Assembly (NCBI GenBank): GCA_037127475.1
Contig: CM073762.1
Span: 30,224,278-30,288,277 of the forward strand
DNA: 64,000 bases
Source of the DNA: Arma custos
Taxonomy: Eukaryota; Arthropoda; Insecta; Hemiptera; Pentatomidae
Reading direction: 5' to 3'
Both the position numbers and the translations under genes were made by a program. This document shows positions 23,601 through 38,600 of the stretch, one piece after another. Each line of letters opens with the position of its first letter. Position 1 is the first letter of the stretch. The notes under the pieces were generated by a model. The model searched no databases. It was not told the DNA's origin and was given only the letters and a program-made list of their open reading frames with translations.

Positions 23601-26600
23601 TGCTATATGTGACACTATCTGGAATATTAGGAGTACCTAAATAAATAGAGTAAGGGCCATTGAGAAGGTAGTTTAAATGTACCTTAGGATCGGTACCTTT
23701 ATTCTGAAAAGACAGGACAATTGTATAGTTAGTTGCCTGGAAGAATGGAAGAAGCCAAAATAAGAGAACGGGTCATTTAAGTAGGTACTGTTACATATGC
23801 CCTTCTCCCATTTTATAGATTTTGCACTTAAGCCGTTGTAACACTAGTAAGGTCAGGATATCTTCACATACGCCTTCTTCCACTGGAACTTTGTATCTTG
23901 AGAGACCGATCATCCTCTGATATGGACGACGATTGTGCTATCCCTGACCACTATTGACTGTTTAGGCAACTAAGAACTAACGTTAGCGGTAGGGGCCATC
24001 ACATGGACATTGTTCCACAAAAAAAAACAAAAAAAACGAAAACTGAAAAATGTAACATACGACCTTCTTCCAGGCAACTATTCAATTGTAGGCAAGGAGC
24101 GGGCAGCTCAACATGTACACTGTCAAATATATCGAAAGGGTACCCCTTTTTTTTCTTTGTAAGTAGATTGATAATTTATCTTGTAACTCTGATCAGCACA
24201 CTATAAATATAATGTTATTTAATGAAATGAAAAAGGATCTTTATTTACTAAACAACTCCTAGTCAGTCAACAAAGTCATCCTTTAGAGAAGAAAAGGATA
24301 TTTCTCTTATTCATTAATGATTCCTATTTATTAAGTAAAAAGGTCTCACAGTGGCATCCCGTATTATTATTTAAAAAATATTCAGATCAAAGGATCTGAC
24401 TTTTCCTTGAGATCATTGCTTGGGCTGTGAGACCAATATAGCAAGCTGTTCCTCATGTCCTTGCATGTATATCAATATGTTATGTGCATGTATGTCTTTA
24501 CATTATATGTATATCTTGAAGATCATTTAAATGTAAGGTTGTACTCTTCACTTCTCCTGCAATCCAATTGTGTCTTTCTCTATGTTTAAATAAGATGATT
24601 GTGATGTTTTTTTTTTGTTTTTTTTTTCTCTCATAGCCCTGAAGATGACCTACAAAGTATAAGTAAGGTCGAAACGTAGGCACAAACATAAATAAGTCTT
24701 GACTTATTTGGTGTTTTCTTGACTGCACCCCCAACTATCTCCATTCTCCATTAAAATTAAATATATTTATTACAATGAAACAAAATAATCACCTATAGAC
24801 ATAAGGCCCAGTTTGTTGGAATCTAAGTTTAGTTTCTCGGCCAGACATGAACTCCTCACTGTTAGTCACATTGAAGAGGTAAACTTTAAGGTAGAGCTCC
24901 ACTTCCGGCTGCTTCCACATGTTGTACTCATAGCTATCTGGGGAGAAGGTGACTTTCTGAAAACATAACCAGAGTTTAAGCGGTAAAATATGAGCTCTCT
25001 TTATTTAATGCGCGTTATCATAAAAATATATTAATCATAAAGCGATATAATTCCCTAATTTTTGTTTCTTATAACCACACCCCCTAATAATATAAAGGAT
25101 CAAGACTATCTACATAATTAAATTCTGTTTTTAGTTATAAACAAATTTGGCTTTTAATTTATTATTATTAATTTCCATTACGAACACGGGCTATCGTCAA
25201 AGCGATTTTAATTTCATTTGTCACATTTCTAAATAATTAAGCAGATGTGAGTCCACAACACTGGCGTAAATTGTGGAATATATGTTAATAGTATATGCCA
25301 TTTCTCATTAGATTATTTTCAATCTCGTCAATGTAATATTAATTAATTACATAAATTAATATATATTAACAGACATTTTTTTTGTTTTTAAGAATTCGTA
25401 ATCTTTTAAAGGGTAATTTTGGATTTTTTTGTCAGTTTCTACCAATGTTTAAATATTAAAATTACTTATCATTTATATAATTTGATGAAATGTGTACAGC
25501 AATATTGCAATGATCGATCACAGTACTCACATACTACCTAATCTTCAATATTACTGTAATCGGAAAAAACTACTATTGTAATTAGAATATTCTTTATACT
25601 ACCGATATTGTTTATTTAAACTATAGGTTGAGTGGACAAAAAAAAATACAAGAACATGACTAAGTTTATTCTAATTATAAAAAATAAAATATAACAAAAA
25701 TATAATACTTACGTCGCGGAAAATTATTTCGTACGGATTCACTGCCAGAATGATGGAACCGATTGTTATGGCGCAAAGGCCACATATCATAGTAGTGAAA
25801 ACCCCTGAAAACATAAAAATAAAATTAAATATTACTCATAAATTTAAATAAATAAATAAACTAACTAATAAAATAAATTAACTATCTATATAGATTAATC
25901 ATAATATGAATATAATAACTGTAATACACCGATAAATTAAGTTAACTTTATTTATAATTAGCAGGATGTATGCTAATCTAGTTTTTCTCAAAACAATTTA
26001 ATTCTTCTTAAAGTTCTGAAGTTATAAGTTCTTGAAATTCTTAAGCTATGTATAAGAAGGGAGATGCCAAGGAGTAGAAGTTCAATTTTTTTTTCAAAAT
26101 TTAAATATAATAATATGCGGTTTTAGATAGTTAAAGCATAAAAAAAGTTTTAATAAGCAATATTTCTCAATAAAAAATTTACAGTGCGCCAATAATTCAA
26201 AAATGATGCAAATCTCTATCAATGTATAAGGTTTTATAAAAATCTTCTAATTTTGAATGGATTTTTTCACTTTAATTTCATCATAAATTGTAAACTAAGT
26301 TTTAAAAAAATTATAAATTCGTAAATTTTCACAAAATTATAAAGTTGTAAATTGCGTTACAGAAAATTATAAAGTAGTGAATTGAGTTTTCACCAAGTTA
26401 TGAAACTCAGTTGTAGGCCTTGACTCTTCCCCCCACATACAATATGATTATGATCAGCAACATTTTTAGCTATAAATAGAGTGACTGTGAGAAGATAGAA
26501 CTGGACGCAATAGTAATGTGCGAAAAAAACAACACGTATAAACAATTCAATATACCTTATACATGTTTCATTAAATGTTTGTACTTTATGCTGAATAGGT

Positions 26601-29600
26601 TGTAAGATGAAACTCATTATTTGGTGATTATTAATCAATTCTGAATTTAGATTTTAGAAAAGTGTTGCCTTCAGATTGCTTCAACTTAATTTAAATTTAT
26701 AATCATTAAATTGTAAATCAACCGATTAATACAAATATTTTTTAATCAAAGAAACACAAGAATTTGAGTTCATATAGTTGTTATGTTTATAATTTATGTC
26801 GAATGAAATGGTAAATTGAGTAAACTTTTTAAGATCGAATAATTCATAAGAACTTTTTTTTTAATATGTATGTAGGGAAGGAGAAAAGTTTTATCTAAGT
26901 AATGCACAAGAGGCTAAGTCAAGCATTGGGTTGAAAAGGAGTTATTGCTTATGTTATCCAATTCAAGCCAAAAACTACTTCGATACGATTCCGCTTCTCT
27001 TAATGCAGTTATTTCTCTCTGGACAAAATTCGAGTTAACCACTTATTGACCGGGGCTGCAGATGTATGTATGTATAATAGGTAAATATTAAGGCAGTGCA
27101 ATAGAATATATTCTGTTTTTGGAGAGCAAACGAAGGCTTTTGTTTAATCAATTCAATTTAAATGCGATGCTGAACTTGAGGATTAATCGTTATCGAACCA
27201 CTTCCCATGACAAACTACCAGAAGTCGTTCAATAAATCGGATGTTGGTGATTAATTTTAAATATCTAAAGACATTTGAGAACTGGCTATCGGTCAGTGGC
27301 TAGCCCTGGCCAGGCGGAAATTCCGGTATTCAGTAGTCATTTCTTCCGTACAACCGCCTTGAGGTAGCACACTCTCGCCCCACCTTGCACAAAGGAACGA
27401 GTGGGATGTGGGATGGATTTATCTCCATGTCCCATCAAGGACCCCGCTACATGAAGACGGAAGGAGTATAAGTAGCCAAGGAGTATCACAAGTGTCACTT
27501 CTTCAGTTAGATAAAATAACAATTTTAATAAACTTAATATGGTTAAGAATCAGCTTATGGTTTAGCGTAGAAAGTCTTGAGTCAAGGATATGGTTCAATG
27601 CATCGATTTATAATTGAGGCGTTGACATTGGAAAGGAGGTAAGTGCCAAAATTGCCGAAAATGTTTTTTTTCACTGAAACAGAATATCACAGAATCATCA
27701 GTCATTCTGTTGCCACCAGCAGCACCTTGTGATATCGCCCAAAACTAAACGAGAGGTGATAGCAACTTAGCTCCTTTTCAATGCTATTGGCCTTGGAACA
27801 TAGAATCGTTTCAGTGAAAAAAAAAATTGTCGTCAATTTTGGTACTTACCTCCTTTTCAATGTCAACGCCTCAATTCATTATTAACCCATTCGAGACCGA
27901 TTGTGAAATTGATTTCCGAGGCTATAAGACGGCCTGCACACCGTATGTGCAATAACAGTAATGTGCAATTATCAGTTATTCTGAGTAATAAATGACTACT
28001 CGCCGAAATAAGATTTTTCTTGAACTAATGAAATATGTAAAGTACAGGAAAACAAAATTTATCATTTGTTTTACTGTGTACCAAAAAACCTAAAAACTTA
28101 TTTTTAAAAAAATTGTCTTTGCATTATATTCTGTTCTTTATTATTGAAAATAAAATAACGATTTTACCTTATCTAACTATTTTTGAAATAAGTGTTTATA
28201 AATTTTTTAATGATGTATTCTTATTTTACCTTACATTGCAAACCGGATGTTCAATCCGCTCTTCGCAGTACAAATTTTTCGAGGAGCGAGCTGCACACCC
28301 GTTGTGTAATGATCATTTTTATGTGAATTCATTTACGATTTGGATGATTTCCATAGTAGACATGTTTTTATTAAAAATGAACAATACAAAAAAAAAAATT
28401 TCGAACACGCTCCCCAGGATTAATAATTTTTTTTCCTTTATATTGTTCATTTTTAATAAAAACACGTTTACTATGGAAATCAAAGATAATATCTTTATAA
28501 AAAAAACAATATTCAAATAAACAAAATAACAATTGTCATAAACAAAAAAAATTCGCATTGATCAACTTTCCCAGTAGGATACTATAATAATTATTATGAA
28601 GCTTATTAAAATTTTATTATTTACTAACTGAGGTACCCGGCTTCGCTCACGGACTTGATATGAGATTGTGTGGAAGTTGGAATAAAATAATAAACTTTAA
28701 AATACATGGAATACAAATTTTATATTGAAAATATATTCTAACTACAATACTTCTATTTAGAATAGGTACTTGTTTATTAACAAAATTTTTCATTTTGTTA
28801 TCCTGAGTATATATATGTATACATTTTTCGAATTTTTTACTCGAAAGTAGGAAGCGAAATATTGTTGACGGTAAGAAAAGCAGGAGTCTTTGAGGATGAT
28901 GCCGCAATATTATAAGTTTGTCCTTGCGCTTTGTTGATTGTAAACCTATAGGCTAATTTGATTGGAAATTGCCTTTTAAATTGGAATGGTCATTCATTAG
29001 AGATCAGTGGTATTATTATTTTTATTTTTTTTATTCATTTATTGATATTTACAACTGTATTGCAATAATACAAGTAAATAGGCTAAGTGATACATGTGGT
29101 AGTACTCCAATCACAAGTTCAACTAAGAAGGTCACGTGGCCATCTTCTTTTCAGACGCCTCGGAGGAATATCGGAAATTGAAGAGGAAGCTAGGTTTGAA
29201 ACTAGAGGGTTTGTGTGGGAATGAACTTTGTTATGGAAGGATAAATAGCGGGTTCTGGCCATATCCGCAACAAATGGGAGATTAAGGTCATTATGCATGA
29301 CTTTATTCTTAACAAAATAAGGGGAATTGAGGATTTTACGAAGGATTTGTATTATTATTGTATTATTTTGGATTGTAGGGGTTGGATGCGAGAGGAAGGT
29401 TCGATGGCTTAGTGGAGTCCCAAAAAAAAAGCTGTACTCCGTAAGTCCAAATAGGTCGTATGATAGTCATGTAGATTAGTCTTTTATTATTCAATAGGAG
29501 CTTAGAGCGTTTTTCTGGTAAGTGTTGAAGTAGCCTGAAACGTCGAGCGGTTTCTTGTCTTTTCAGTCTTGTATGAGGATTCCAGGTTAATCGTTTGTCA

Positions 29601-32600
29601 AGGTGCAACCCTAAGTATCGGATCTGTTCTCTAGGCACTAGTAGCATAAAAAAGGATACTGAAGGGCAGGAAGTCATTGGTTTACGACGTAAGGTAAAAG
29701 TGATTTGATGCGATTTTTGAGAATTTACTTTAATTCTCTAGTTTTGACACCATTCTTCAAGATCAGTGATATGGGATTGGAGGCTTTGGGATACAATAAC
29801 TGGATTGATAATACACAGGTATCATCAGCATACGTGGTAAGGATAGTATTAGTATGAGTTGGGATGTCAGCTGTATAAACTGTATAAAGGATCGGGCCAA
29901 GGATAACCTTGAGGAACACCAGCAGATTGGGAAAAGAGGGATGAATAGACATTATTAAGGTTTACTTGGAAAGTTCTATTTGTGAGATAGGATTGAAGGT
30001 TGAGAAATTATGTAGGGGGTAGGAATTTTTGGAGTTAGTAGAGCAATCCAGGATGCCAGACTCGGTCAAAAGCCTGTTCTACGTCAAGAAAGACGCCCGA
30101 ACAATATGATCCATGTTCTAATGCAGGGGAGACTACATCCTCCACACGATGACATTGCTGAATAGTGGAGTGAGTGGTATTCTGGGAATAAATACTGTGT
30201 GCCCTTTGTCCTTCCCAGTCATAGGTTCGGCTTCGATGATGTTATTCGATAGTTGTAGACGAGTTAAATAGTTTTGGTGAGTTGAGATTTCTGAGAAGTT
30301 TGATCGGAAAACCAATTTCAGTCGGAGGCAATGTAATGGCATTCCTGGAACTTGCAAAGAATTTAAAAATTCTGTTGGGAAGTTGATACTATCTTCAACG
30401 TTTGCCATCGTGTCGATCTATTAACATTCCAGAATGTTTTAAAACGGATCTTGCTTGTTTTTTATACCCCGTTCATTACATTAGTCATACAAAAAAGTCT
30501 TCGAATGGTGAATAATGTTCCAGAATATTTCACATCATTCGAGAGTGTTTTGGACTGTTCCACAAAGATCTCGAATAATCCCGAACATTAAGTAGCTTCA
30601 CACATACAAAAAATTAACACTTTTTTAAAACATTAAAATTACAAAAAAATGAATAAGTAAACAAAACAAAAAACTTGCCATTTTGGTTCCATATCACATA
30701 TAGTTCGTCATAATAACATTTTTTTTTTAATTTGACATTATTATGATAATTTAATTAAGTTCAAAAATTAATTTAAATCAATAATTTAAAAAATATTTTG
30801 CTTATTTTGGTTTGTATTTACTTTTTAAGTTTCTTTTTCATTAACAGTATTAATTGACTTTATTATCTGTGTCGGCATGTTTTTCCTAACTGTTAATGTA
30901 GTAATACTCGTATTCATTCTAAGTAATTAAATGCTAATTTTCAATATAATTCACAAAATTATGTCAATTTTTTCTATGTCAATGTTAAAAATACAAATTA
31001 TGAATATATGTGAAGATTGATTTTTCTTTTATGTACATTTGAAGACAACTTTTTAGCTATCCATTATGTCATTTGGTGTGAGATTATGTCATTATATGAT
31101 TGTATAATTATTCCATTTATGCTGAAACAACGATGTACTAAGCAATCCTTTAGAAAAAATCAGAAAACGTGAAAAATAAAATAAAAATATATTTAACTAT
31201 TGCCATATATCCTGCATTGAGTAATGCAAAGGAATCTAGGATTACTCGAATTTTCCAAAACAATGGGGATCGTAATTGCACTTCCTTCAAACATTACAGA
31301 AATAGTCATTAAGAGCATTCTTTTTCTTTCGTAAGGAAATTAATATTGTGACAGAGGTGCTCTTCAGCAAGACTAGTTTAGAAAAGGATGTTAAAAAAAC
31401 TTGAATTAAATTGTAGAAGATTACTGGGCAGTTCTTAGTTCCCGTTGCATGAGGATAATGAAGTGGATGTACAACGGCTATTGCAACAGATGTAATGCAT
31501 ATTTATTATAATTATATATTTGTATATATGCATATTTATTATAATTATATAAACATAAAAACATGAAATGAATATTTTATTAACAAGGTCCATTAGGTGT
31601 TGAAAAATGAGAAAAAAAAATAATAGCATTTTTTCTAATTACACTCATCACAAGAGGTATGTTTTCATTAAATCATATTTTTTCTAAGTGAATATATAAT
31701 CCTTATCGGGTGTTCAAGAGAGGAAAATAATTTTACTTCAAATATTTAAAATACCTCCACCGTTGGTGTTCAATAACACGAATAATACTTGTTCGTAGAA
31801 CGAATAATTTGTAAAAATGAATTGTATGATCCATAAACAATGCGTTTAGGGACATTAAAAATATTTAACCTCCCTTCCACTTTTTCTACTTATAGCCCAA
31901 AATAGTACCAATATTTTCATGATACAGAACCTTTAAATCTATACGAATCTTAAATTTCTCAATTAATATTGAAATTTAAAAATATTTATATACTTTTATA
32001 CAGAAAATAAGAATGTTTCTTTATACAATGAATATAGAATGTACTCGTATGGATCAATTGTCATAATGATGTTTTTTAAGAGTTCTTATCCAAACAAATA
32101 AAAATAAAGCCCTGTATTTGTATGCATTTTTACTTTATTTGCGAACATTGAAACCTATACCATTACAACCCATGAAGGGTCAGGAGTTCAGAACTTGGTG
32201 GAGATAGCACAGTTTCTTGAACAACGGTTGTGTAGGGAGATGACTTTTCCTAGATCAGGTTCAACCACCAGATCCCCCTTATTTTGGGTACCCACTTTAT
32301 AGAGGCTGCGTGAGCCCTAGGAGGTCCTGGATTCCATAGGATCCATCTCCAGCTGCCAACAGATTAAATAAAGTCGGCCAGCGAGCCAGATTTGAACACC
32401 AGACCTTCGGCATGGCAATTCAGAGCTCTACTACTGAGCCACTATTTGCAAACATTATAATCTTTGTAATTATATAGCAATAATTATGTAATTAAATTAA
32501 ATTTTACTTTCTATTAAATTTGATCCATCACAATGAAACGTGAAGAGTAAACATACTGAGCGATGGACATTATAAAAAATTATATATTAATTCCACACTG

Positions 32601-35600
32601 TATATCACTTTGCCATTATTTATTTGTGTAAAAAACATGTGGAATTAAAAAGACAATGAGGGCGTTGTAGTTTGCAATATCCTATGTTTTATCTTGGTTC
32701 TGCTGAAGTGTACAAAAAAAAAATAACATTTTCAGTCATTGGTCTGTCTCTGATTCTGTGGCACGATTTGTCTGATGACCTCTTGCATGGACTGGTTTTG
32801 TAGCTTTTTTTTTGCAGGTTTTCTACTCCTGAGATCCTGCGGATTGCCGTTATCTTATATTACGGGAATTTTAAAGGTAACAAGTTTCTTTAAAAATAAA
32901 ATAAGAAACAACTAAAAAAACTGCATTTTTATGCATTCTCGGCATTATTCATGAGCGATCACTTGATTAATGATCTAGCAACAAAACTAGTTTTTTCGAA
33001 ATCACGTGTTCGAATCCTAGTTTTTTGTGATTGAGTATGGGTTTTTCCTATATTAAACGTTTATTTTTTTCCTTGAATATTTTTCATTAAAATATTGTTT
33101 TATTTAATTTTTTTATTATTATTAAATCTATAATATTGCGTAACCTTGATATTTTAAAAACATTTTATATAAATTAATTATAGAAAACCGCATTTAGCTT
33201 TGCCTTTTAAAAAGAAACTCTAAACTTCACGGCCCTCTGATATGATGAGGATTCATATGATGACATATGAATTCTTCGTATGATTAAATCATTTGGTACG
33301 AATAAAGTCATCCATAATAACCCCGATGTTCCGTTTGTTGCTGATTTGGCCCGAATCCGATACCAGTCTTTTCATGACAGACTTTATTCCCACTCAAACC
33401 CACTAGTTTCAAACTTTTTCAATTCCCGATAACCATCCGTCCCTTCTGAAAAGAAGATGGTCTCTTAACCTTCTACGTTGAATTTGCTATTTGAGTACTG
33501 CTGGGTAGTTTTTCTACTTGCCTTTATTCATGTCATTATGTATCATTCCTGTCAAATATACTTTTATTGTTATAATACAGATGTAAATTATAACAAATAA
33601 ATTTTAAAAAGATATTTAATATGGTTTATTTTAATTGTTTAATACGAATAATATGATAATTTTTATTCAGGAAATAGTTTACAAGCTTAGATCGTGCGAA
33701 ATTTTCTCGAGTCCAGAACCTCTCGAACAATCTCACGCGCGCAATCCAGTTCCGGGTGCAATTTAGTATTATTAATACCTTCGCAAATAATACCTGGCGG
33801 TTTTAGCTGGCAATAATCAACCAGGAAGAATGGCCAACATGAAACGATATTTACACTCTATTAGATAATTAACCGATTCCAGAAGTAACGGTTACAACAT
33901 GATGATGAAAAGTAACAGTTAGCATCAAGTGTAAACAATAATTGACGGAGGCCGTGAGAATCGTGAAGGTACTTCGCCGGCATTCCACGATTGTTCGATT
34001 AATGCTACGAGGGATCATTATGTGAAAAATAACATCTGTTGGCAAATTGAAGTATAAAGAGAGTTTTCAAGTACCAAGCTCTAAAAATTGTAAGAATGAA
34101 AAAATAAAAATAAATGTGTTTAGGAACAACGAGTAAGCTCTAATTATGGGAGATATGCATTTTCCTAAATGAATTTCTTGTACCGGAAGCGGAACTCTAT
34201 TATTTTGATAGTGAATAAGATAGTCATTGACTTGGGAAAAAAATTATTGGTTATATTACAACTCCATTTATGTAGCCAAAAACTACGAAAATGACACCAA
34301 ATACGATTTGGCTTGCCTAAGAACAAGAAACTCATTTTGGAAAAAAATCGACTTAACCACTTATTCACCAGGGCTGCAGATATATAGAATTTATTCCACT
34401 TATATTTATATAACATTTATGTTATATAACTTTGTTATATATGTAAAAGTTAAACTCATTAGGAATGATTATCGATTAGTTTTATTTAAAAAGAGATTAG
34501 AAAATTCTGTGATTAGATTTCTATTCATTATAGGCTAATATATATTTTGTTGCGAGTGTTCAAAAATAAAAAACAATGATTAAGCACATATGTGGTTTTC
34601 ATATTCAAGACATTTTACAATACAATCGAATTCATGGATAAGAGATGAAGATAAAAATCTGTCATAAAATAACCATAATGTACTTAAAATAAGAATTATT
34701 TTATATTTTGTTTTAAAATTTAATTTATTGATGCTAAAATAGTCTCTTCTATTAAGAATATTGGGAACAGTAGAGAAAAAATGGTAAACAAATTATTTTT
34801 TTAACTAATTTATAAATATTAAAACATATATAACTACGAGTATTTCGTTAGCTGATTTATTATGGTTTTATTTACAGCGTTGTCATTTCCTTCTGTTTGA
34901 TAATTAATTTTGTCTAGCATAATATGGGTTTTTTAAAAATTTAAATAATGAAAATTGTTTGTTTGTTTGTTCATTTAACGCCACTTTATGCTGCTATGGC
35001 TAATCGGACGATGCTACAGTGGGAGCTCTAAATTTTGCCTAAATATTATATATATAATCCCAAAATAATGAAAATTAATTTTATGTTACTATAATTAAAA
35101 CAGCTTTAACGTCGTAAGTGAATTTTTAATATAAGAAAATTGTATTTTAAAAATTTTATCCGGAATGTAAATAATACTTATTTTTTTTACAATAAATTAA
35201 CAACAATTCTGGTTTGTTTTTAACATATAATGAACAATAAAAAAAATACTATGTAAGTGATGTAAAATAAATGTAAAAAAACTACAATCATTCGTAGTCC
35301 GAGGAGCTCATCCGAGTACTAAAAGGCCATGACCTATGACTCCAGTATACGGAACATTTAACTAAGGTTCCATAGTATTTTACAAGTTTCCTTGAAATAA
35401 GAACATATAAATTTATTGTATTTAAAAATTAAAATAATAAAATAAGAGGCCTTTGTAGTAATAAAATTGATTTGAGAAACTTCATTGATTTCTGTTACCA
35501 AACTCTTGTAGTAATAATACTCGTATTGATATATGATACCAATCGACAGATAATTTTGAACTTAAATCCGTAAATTCAAACAGAGAAATGCTTTTGAATC

Positions 35601-38600
35601 CATTTGAAAAACCCGCTGATCTGTAAAATTACTTATTCAAACGAGAGGGAATAAAGATTAAAAAAAAAAAATTCTCACGATACCATTTAATTTAAACAAA
35701 TTTTTTCTAAAAAATCAATTAAATAACAAAATATAATTTTTTAAAATATTGAAAAAAATGGACTGCTAAATAAGTTTAAACCTAAAAAGAAAAATAGTTA
35801 ATTTTTACATTCGTATCATGAAATTATATAACATTCAAAGCTAAGATACTTTTGATGAGGTGGGGCAACATAAATATCAAACTGATTTAGTGGATTAAAA
35901 ATGAATAGGTACCCTGTAAAATTTATTATATCAGTATTCTACATTGATATGTCGTAAAAGGTTATATTGGCCACTAATACGTGTTATAAGGAAGCAATAA
36001 ATGGACTAGATAATCAAAAAGAGTTTTTTGTAAAGTGATACTCACTCCGTATCAGGTGAAAAAGGTAAAAAGCCTTGGTAGTTTTCTACCTATTCGCGAA
36101 GGCTATTGGCTCTGACATTGCGAGCTACTGTTTTGGTCTGAAGGTGCCCTCAATGTTCTTTCCATGGCAAGTACCATTCCAGTTCCTTACCTGAATCGTT
36201 CGGAGGACATTGCAAACGATTATATGAAAAGAAAGGATTGGAATAGAAACGACAGATTATGAACTCTTCGATTATAAGTACAGAAAGGTATTAATAGTTG
36301 ATTATTTTGCATCAGTAAATTTTTTCATGTAATAATTTTGGTTAATAGGAAGTATTGACAAAAAATAATGCGTCGATATATTGATATTCGATCAAAAAAA
36401 TGATGAGACCTCTGGATAGTTAAGAATACTACACAACACGGGGTTTCAAAGCATACACTTCATTTGTATTTTTGAAGTTGTCACGAAGATTAGTAACGAA
36501 CGAATTCCTAAAAAGTTAATAAACGCTGTGTCAACTGGGAAGCGTCTCAGGGGTACACCAAAAGCGTAAGGAGGAAGGTTGTGCAAAGAGTGATCAGGCA
36601 GATTTGGGTTTGGGTAGTGGAGACTGTTGCTATGGACGGAGGATGGAGGTTTGTATGAGGAGATTGGTGGTATCGGCATCGAGCGTTAGGGTTCGCTAAG
36701 CCCGATTATTACCATCATTATTCTTATTATTGTTAAGAAGTAATTATGGTTATTTAAAAGTAATAAATTAATAGAATGGAACCGGTAAAATACCAAAAGC
36801 AATGCTTCAAGTGTTTAAAATACTAGAACAGCCAATCAGTCAGCGTTTCGCCAATTATCAGGATACACACCAAAAGATAAATCTCTTCAAAGAAGGCAAA
36901 GTGCGGATCGTCGGCACGTCTCACATCAACAGATCATAGAGTTGTCTGCTGGACGTTGTTTGGACACGTGGAGTAAGATTGCCTTTTCTCTTTGATGAAT
37001 CTTTTTGGTATATTAATGTGAGATGTGCTGTACTTTATCTTCTTTGATGTGATTTTGGTTTGTGTTTATATGATGCCTGAATTGCTGAATCATTGACTGA
37101 TTGGTTTTTCCACTATTTTAGGAACTGAAGGCTTTGTTTTTAATACCAATTGCTTATTGCATCCAATTTATTATTTGTTTCTTTTTTTTAGCGTTTGTTT
37201 AACTTTGTTGATAAGATATATTAACCTATTCTATTATAAAAAAAATAATGATAGAATATAGTTTTATCAATTATATATCCGGAATGAATACACTATTTCT
37301 TAATAGGCAATAATGTCTTTTCTCAAATTGATCGTTAAAATCTTTTTTTAGTTTTTTATAAAAAAAACTAATGAATATCCTACAAGATTTTTTTCTACCA
37401 AAAGCAATAAAATAATCGCACTAATTTTTTCTCTTCGGAATTCCCGCCTTATTTCCAAGTTCCCTTCTAGATATTATCGATGATAATTAAACATTATTAA
37501 TAAATTCTCACTAGTTAAAGTTAATAATAGAGACGCCATACAATAACAAGATCTGATAGCGTGTACGTGGAGGATCTTAAAAAAAAAAAAGAAAAATCAT
37601 AAAAGAAAAACATCCTGGAGCGTCCACCTCGCAAATGAAATAAGGAAAGAAAATCACGAAACCTTTTAGAAGAATTCAAATAATATTTTAAATAATTTGA
37701 AATATTCTTTTCTTTCATCAGTTTTAATTCTTATATACACAAGATTCTTATAAGAAATAAATAAAGGATTTTAAAGATTTATTATTACCGCGAGCTAAGT
37801 ATTAAGCTTAAGTTATTGGAGGTTTTAAGACACAATTCAATTAATAATAATTATGCTCTATAATAGTTTTAATGTTGTAATTGACGATGAAGAAAAAATA
37901 AGAACGAATTCAGATAAAAAAATATAAATTAATAAGAGTGAGCGAAAATCCAAAAAGAGATATAATTTATAAGTAGAATACTGTAGGAAAAATTCCCAAA
38001 ACAAATCCTAAATTCGCTAAAAAGGGAAAAATCAAACAAGTCTGAACCAAAAATACCAATTGAAAAAATCAGTGACTGTATGTTTTTTCCTGTATTAAAG
38101 AGACTCGAGCATTTATTGTATATTAAGAGGTTATGAATTCTCAGGTTGTAGGTTAGAAAATGATTGGTAGTTTAATATACTTTTGCATTTGTCAATTTGC
38201 ATGGAATAAAATTTGGCAAATATGAAGCAATAATTTATACGAAGTTTTATCTATCAGATAAAATATTGATTTATGAAATGTACTTTTGTAATGCGTAGAG
38301 CATTCCTTAAAAGGTAATAATTTTTTATCCTTACTCTATCAATATTTTTTTTTATCCCTAGAACTAATGAACATACTTAAAGATTTACCACTCGTGTAAA
38401 ATATGAGAGATATGTCTGTTAGTATCTGTTGTAATGAGGTCAATCATCTGAATAGTGTTTCATTTCGTTATTTTCAAGTGAAATATCAAATAGGATTAGA
38501 AATTTCGTTGTAAGAAATATTACAGATAACACAGAAGGCGTTAATAGGGTGAGTATTCAAAAACTGTAAACGGTATAATAATAGAACCCAATATTGCTGA

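Noticed and set aside
27884..28010. piggyBac-type end (TTAACCCATTCGAG)
   Set aside because: A TTAA followed by CCC is suggestive, but no matching right end was found and the motif is too short.
28113..28520. 135-codon plus-strand ORF
   Set aside because: AT-rich chance frame across a hairpin; the mirrored minus ORF at 28319-28558 has the same origin.
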